A stretch of 64,000 bases of DNA from Halalkalicoccus sp. CG83. Its GTDB lineage: Archaea > Halobacteriota > Halobacteria > Halobacteriales > Halalkalicoccaceae. The DNA lies in NCBI RefSeq assembly GCF_037081715.1, contig NZ_JAZDDH010000001.1, positions 682,001 through 746,000 on the forward strand, read 5' to 3'. A program made the translations under genes and the position numbers. This document shows, in pieces, positions 61,157 through 64,000 of the stretch; positions within the stretch are counted from its first letter, which is position 1; every line of letters starts with the position of its first letter. The notes beneath the pieces were generated by a model. The model saw only the letters and a list, made by a program, of their open reading frames with translations, did no database searches and was not told the origin of the DNA.

Positions 61157-62905
61157 ATGCGTGTTTTGAAAGCATACATAGTAGTTATATGCCTTTTTGT
61201 CACTGGGATTATTATCTCAACACAGAGAAGTATCGCAACTAGCTACGAACTCTCAATTTATTCTGCAACACCGATGATTACGTGGCTACTGATCGGTGCA
61301 CTTCTGATATCTGGTATTATCGGAGCGATCATCTCTGCCAATCACACTATTCGGATAGTTTCGATTATCGCATTACTCTCTGGTATCGTGTTGTTCGTTT
61401 CTATTCCTCTTCTCAGAGGTTACTTTTTCCATGGAAACGCAGATCCACTTACCCACTTAGGATGGGCACGTCAAATCTCCGACGGTTCAATAGAGCCAAC
61501 TGGCCTCCTCTATCCATATCTGCATATTCTAACTGCCGTCCTATCGAGCGTTTCCGGCCTAAGCGAACGAACGATTCTTCTCTCTATAATGGCTTTCCCA
61601 GTAGTACTTTGGTTATTATTTTCAGGTATACTTGTGCGTGAGTTAATACCGCAAGAAGGGTCATTTGCAGTTGGTGTTGCATCTGCTGCTCTTTTACTCC
61701 CCTTACAGCCCGTCAGTGGCTGGATTAGACCACATACCACAACAGTAACAATGTTCCTTCTACCTTTTGGAATTTGGTGTTATCTACAAATGTCAATCAG
61801 TCGAAACGCTTATAAGATTATCACACCCTTAGTTACCGGTGCAATACTACTATACCACCCTCAGCAAGCACTCAACCTACTCATCATTGTACTCTCAATA
61901 GGACTTGTCTCTTGGATCACGTCCAACCGATACCAGACTAGCCTACAACTACACACAACCCAGTTCACATTAGCGTTGGGGATTGCGTTCTCAATGTGGG
62001 TCTTTTCGTCTGACCAGTTTACTAATGCGTTTCGGGGGCTGATGGCCCGTCTGATTCTTGGCGTCGGGGCTGACCAGACGCAGGTCCGCGGAGCATCCCT
62101 TGAAGAAGTCGGACGATCACTTACTGAGATCGGGTTGCGAATTGGTGGCCGGTATCTTCTCTTTGGGGGACTTGTTCTTATCGGGGTGGTATATGCCTAT
62201 CAACGGCGGGATATCCTGACGATTGGCGTTGCACTAAGTATGGTTCCACTCACTCTGATGATCGCTGTCTTTGCCATAGCGGGCCGGGTGAATCAGTATA
62301 CGCGTTATATGGGTTTTGTTGCTCTCGTTGCCACGCTCATCGGTGCGGTAGGTGCCATCTACCTGTTATCCGAGATTTCGCTTAGTCGAGAGCGTCTCGT
62401 TCGAGTTAGTCTCGCGGCGTTATTTTGTACCATTTTATTACTTTCTCTACCAGTAGCTTACCCTTCACCGTATATTCAGCAAGCTGGTGGACACGTTACA
62501 GAGTCTCAGTATGCCGGATACACGAGTGCGTTTGAGTATAGTGATCGCTCTTATCCATTTATTCAAGTCAGAACACCAGTTGAACGCGTCGTTGATGCCG
62601 AATATGGTCAGGCAGACCGTGAACCTATCCAGTACGATCGATCGATTGAGGGTACACCAACAGTACCAGATAACTTCAATGACCAGGAATTACACACTGC
62701 TTACGATGGGAACCGGTATCTCCTTGTTGCTGATTCCGATTATGCTCGGGAGATATCCTTACACAAGGAGTTGAGATGGACCGAAGACGACTTTGAGTAT
62801 CTCAATAGATCCCCTCATATTGATCGCGTTAGGGACTCTGGCGGTGCAGAGTTATATATTGTGAGAGCAGAGAACCCAGATCCATCTGATGAAGGGAGGG
62901 GATAG
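61157..62905 (+). CDS. GT-C-like polytopic membrane protein with extracytoplasmic tail
   Basis: 582 residues. About 13 membrane helices cover residues 1-440. The loop after the third helix contains LRGYFFHGNADPLTHLGWAR, an acidic and aromatic loop in the position of the catalytic Asp of GT-C enzymes. Residues 450-582 form a soluble acidic domain outside the membrane (YAGYTSAFEYSDRSYPFIQV, ELHTAYDGNRYLLVADSDYA). The layout fits haloarchaeal GT-C or DUF2206-type glycosyltransferases that use dolichol-phosphate sugars. The gene is AT-rich and rich in Ile and Ser codons compared with the core genes. A polymerase role cannot be excluded. Confidence 0.6.
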   Translation: MRVLKAYIVVICLFVTGIIISTQRSIATSYELSIYSATPMITWLLIGALLISGIIGAIISANHTIRIVSIIALLSGIVLFVSIPLLRGYFFHGNADPLTHLGWARQISDGSIEPTGLLYPYLHILTAVLSSVSGLSERTILLSIMAFPVVLWLLFSGILVRELIPQEGSFAVGVASAALLLPLQPVSGWIRPHTTTVTMFLLPFGIWCYLQMSISRNAYKIITPLVTGAILLYHPQQALNLLIIVLSIGLVSWITSNRYQTSLQLHTTQFTLALGIAFSMWVFSSDQFTNAFRGLMARLILGVGADQTQVRGASLEEVGRSLTEIGLRIGGRYLLFGGLVLIGVVYAYQRRDILTIGVALSMVPLTLMIAVFAIAGRVNQYTRYMGFVALVATLIGAVGAIYLLSEISLSRERLVRVSLAALFCTILLLSLPVAYPSPYIQQAGGHVTESQYAGYTSAFEYSDRSYPFIQVRTPVERVVDAEYGQADREPIQYDRSIEGTPTVPDNFNDQELHTAYDGNRYLLVADSDYAREISLHKELRWTEDDFEYLNRSPHIDRVRDSGGAELYIVRAENPDPSDEGRG

Positions 62906-62914
62906 TGGTGTGAT

Positions 62915-64000
62915 CTATAAGTAACCAAGATCTCGAAGTCGCTGCTCTTGCTCGGCACCAAATTCGGCGGCACCGGTTGAACCGACGGGTTGACCGTTCT
63001 CCTCCATCCATGATCTAACCAGTGACTTCAGTGATTCGGCTGCTTCTGGCTGGTCATCAACGATATTTTCGTCGGGTAGGTTGAACAGTTTAGCTTGCCC
63101 CCCACTCTGCTGATAACGCCAGTCCTCGGTCCAGAGATCCGTTACGATGCCTTGAGGATAACGATTGACGTCAAACGCAGAATTGTGACTCAGCAATGCT
63201 TCTAGCTTCTTTTCTGCTCGCTCAGGTCCGTGTTGCGTGACCGCAAACGTGCGCTCGTCCTCTCGGATGTCGGATCCTATCGGAATTGTAGCATCAATTT
63301 CGAGATCGGCACAGAGCATTGCCATTGCGTCGGCGTGCTGGATCAAACCGTCCCCACGTAGATCTTTGATTCCGTTGATAACCATTGGAATGTTTGCGAT
63401 AGCTGAGTTTCCAGCGAGCATATGTGCCAAGAGGCCATCCTCACCAAAAGCTTCGCCATGGTCAGATGTGATTATGATGATAGGATCTTGAAGCTGGCTC
63501 TGTGCGTACTCGACCAGATCTCCAACTAACTGATCGACATAGGCGAGTGTAGCGTCATACATGGCGAGTAGCGCGTCCCACTCATCCTCTGAATAGGGAA
63601 GACCAGCCGCAATATCTTCATGAATATTGGAAGACATTGATAGCGCCATTCTGAGTGCATCTTTGGTTGAAAATTCAATCTCGTCAATATATGTTTCTCG
63701 CCACGCTACAGGTGGCGAGTAGGCATGATGGGTATCGCCGTGATGGACGTACAGGAATAGTGATTCGTCATTACGTGCGGCATCCTTGATGTGACCCTTT
63801 GCGATTTGATTCTCGAGATAGCCTAGACAGTGCTTCGCTCCATCAGCGGTCAATCCGCCTGTATGTTGACGATAGTTAATGCCCCATCGTGACAAATCAG
63901 CAAGAGATACCTCGTTCAGAAGTGTCTCACGCGCTAAGTAGTGGAAATCATCAAATCCACGAGCAAGTCCTGTTTCCACGCTCAGCTGTGGGTTCGGTGA
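62915..64000 (-). CDS. sulfatase-fold protein, 5' part outside the window
   Basis: About 361 residues are visible, and the frame stays open to the window edge (SPNPQLSVETGLARGFDDFH), so the GTG at 63979 is internal. The first metal and nucleophile region lies outside. Seen are LYVHHGDTHHAYSPP, IIIITSDHGEAFGEDGLLAH for the distal metal site, and IPMVINGIKDLRGDGLIQHA, with the family ending LRDLGYL. This part resembles the long form at 17622 more than the short forms. Convergent with the membrane-protein gene, with a 9-bp gap. Sulfatase versus phosphatase chemistry cannot be decided without the missing part. Confidence 0.82.
   Translation of the reverse strand, partial: SPNPQLSVETGLARGFDDFHYLARETLLNEVSLADLSRWGINYRQHTGGLTADGAKHCLGYLENQIAKGHIKDAARNDESLFLYVHHGDTHHAYSPPVAWRETYIDEIEFSTKDALRMALSMSSNIHEDIAAGLPYSEDEWDALLAMYDATLAYVDQLVGDLVEYAQSQLQDPIIIITSDHGEAFGEDGLLAHMLAGNSAIANIPMVINGIKDLRGDGLIQHADAMAMLCADLEIDATIPIGSDIREDERTFAVTQHGPERAEKKLEALLSHNSAFDVNRYPQGIVTDLWTEDWRYQQSGGQAKLFNLPDENIVDDQPEAAESLKSLVRSWMEENGQPVGSTGAAEFGAEQEQRLRDLGYL

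Noticed and set aside
1-64000. CRISPR arrays, rRNA and tRNA genes
   Set aside because: I looked for spaced direct repeats and for tRNA arms and rRNA cores and saw none; a covariance-model scan would be needed to be certain about tRNA.

Overview
The window is chromosomal DNA from a halophilic archaeon (class Halobacteria). The evidence is highly acidic proteins, GC-rich codons in the core genes, TATA-type promoters about 25-35 nt upstream of leaderless starts, Tat-type signal peptides, and haloarchaeal families: a Bat-type HTH_10 regulator, DUF7344 proteins, DUF2080 next to TnpB, and a MoxR/DUF58/DUF4350 cluster. I cannot name the genus.

Layout. (1) 0-4.9 kb is ordinary chromosome: a cut-off Tat protein, a maltose-O-acetyltransferase-like enzyme, a Bat-like regulator, an NRAMP-type transporter, a universal stress protein and a DUF7344 protein. 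(2) 5-36.6 kb is a large cell-surface glycan locus. It starts with four 'sugar-transfer-associated' ATP-grasp enzymes and a ParB-like protein in more AT-rich DNA. Next come a flippase, a CapK/PaaK-like adenylate-forming enzyme, a GT-C-like membrane protein, GT4 enzymes and a sulfatase-fold protein. Then follow two modules, each with flippase, polymerase or ligase, and glycosyltransferases. A fragment of a polyprenyl-phosphate sugar-1-phosphate transferase (20.3 kb) and two intact copies (25.1 and 34.0 kb) lie in the same orientation and bracket these modules. An NAD-dependent sugar epimerase closes the locus. (3) 36.6-42 kb is eroded: gene fragments, a PRC-barrel protein, two DUF7344 proteins, and two decayed IS6-family transposases on either side of a polysaccharide-deacetylase lipoprotein. 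(4) 42-51.7 kb is the MoxR/DUF58 cluster. A TnpB-only (IS1341-type) element with a DUF2080 gene interrupts it and sits against a 5'-truncated 3-hydroxyacyl-CoA dehydrogenase. (5) 51.7-64 kb is a second glycan region: an NDP-sugar pyrophosphorylase, an O-antigen-ligase-like protein, a DUF1616 protein, then a tight operon of GT2, sulfatase-fold, DUF354, GT4 and sulfatase-fold genes, a large membrane protein, and a sulfatase-fold gene running off the end.

How the parts may work together (inference). Initiating transferases load a sugar phosphate onto dolichol phosphate. GT2 and GT4 enzymes extend it, Wzx-like flippases export it, and Wzy/WaaL-like proteins polymerise or transfer it. The ATP-grasp quartet, CapK-like enzyme, sulfatase-fold proteins, deacetylase and acetyltransferase look like a decoration layer. 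The three-fold redundancy of flippases, the initiating-transferase fragment and the many pseudogenes suggest repeated module exchange. The ATP-grasp quartet with its ParB-like neighbour is the best candidate for an undescribed glycan-modification system. No rRNA, tRNA or CRISPR array was recognised.
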